A stretch of 64,000 nucleotides of DNA from positions 1,674,001 to 1,738,000 of the forward strand of contig NZ_PJMS01000001.1 of the NCBI RefSeq assembly GCF_002846555.1, read 5' to 3'. Below are positions 63,972 to 64,000 of the stretch, piece by piece. The translations under genes were made by a program, and so were the position numbers. The notes under the pieces were generated by a model, which ran no database searches, was not told where the DNA came from, and worked only from the letters and a program-made list of their open reading frames with translations. The DNA is from Aquimarina sp. MAR_2010_214. Lineage in GTDB: Bacteria; Bacteroidota; Bacteroidia; Flavobacteriales; Flavobacteriaceae. The number at the start of each line of letters is the position of its first letter. The first letter of the stretch is position 1.

Positions 63972-64000
63972 TTAAAAATTTCCATTAGCACCTATTCTAA
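63972..64000 (-). CDS. Partial gene, C-terminus only (paralogue of 61714 gene)
   Basis: Only the last eight codons and the stop are visible: RIGANGNF, against RIGINGNF at the end of the 61714-62154 gene, with matching flanking bases. A terminator follows. The start lies beyond the window, so the rest of the protein is unseen. Paralogy is supported by these residues only. Confidence 0.5.

Overview
The window reads as chromosomal DNA of a low-GC Bacteroidota, most likely a marine member of the Flavobacteriaceae; an Aquimarina-like genus is a guess. Grounds: a SprA gene and a PorP/SprF-type gene of the type IX secretion/gliding machinery, Bacteroidota-type -7 boxes (TAnnTTTG) before several genes, no clear Shine-Dalgarno sequences, TonB-like proteins of the PIFPGC type, and a typical flavobacterial cytochrome oxidase assembly cluster. 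Nearly all of the DNA is housekeeping. I see no tRNA, rRNA, CRISPR array, insertion sequence or prophage.

Layout. 1-6.5 kb: the 3' part of sprA, a first gcvH, a VanZ-like membrane gene and two tandem tonB-like genes. 6.5-7.4 kb: an exported metallo-beta-lactamase-fold protein. 7.6-13 kb: heme-copper oxidase biogenesis (heme O synthase, two subunit III proteins, subunit IV, a cysteine-free SCO-like protein, SCO, DUF420, and a small CxxC membrane protein). 13.2-20.5 kb: a MacB-like tripartite ABC efflux set with two adaptors around a TolC protein. 20.6-24.7 kb: tsaB, an unknown exported protein overlapping it tail to tail, a YyaL-type lipoprotein and dodecin. 24.9-30.6 kb: a glycine cleavage operon, glyA-gcvP-gcvT-gcvH2. 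30.8-36 kb: an AraC regulator, an Nfu-type iron-sulfur protein, a PorP/SprF gene, a secreted rhodanese and a vWA lipoprotein.

36.1-39.5 kb: a LytS-type sensor kinase with an unusual receptor-like N-terminus, a LytTR response regulator, and a 71-residue double-glycine leader peptide (RiPP-like precursor), the most distinctive item here. 39.5-47.6 kb: a minus-strand envelope cluster (CBS protein, nadK, DUF6089, uppS, bamA, two OmpH/Skp chaperones, murI). 47.7-56.3 kb: pdxJ, an alpha/beta hydrolase, a FadL-type porin with an SGNH lipoprotein, a 4-TM holin-like protein, then tig-clpP-clpX. 56.3-64 kb: small exported unknowns, a GH3-type acyl-adenylating enzyme, DUF2797, a PLP decarboxylase, a LysE exporter, and a beta-helix-like secreted protein lying between two genes whose last residues are nearly identical.

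Best candidates for something undescribed: (i) the GG-leader peptide beside a LytS/LytTR pair, arranged like a peptide-signalling locus; (ii) a 17-bp palindrome of form TTACG-N7-CGTAA upstream of three separate exported-protein genes, two of which also share an adjacent hexamer at identical spacing; (iii) the cysteine-free SCO twin and the CAMC protein in the oxidase cluster; (iv) two GcvH paralogues in different contexts. Functions are inferred from recognised motifs only; no database search was possible.
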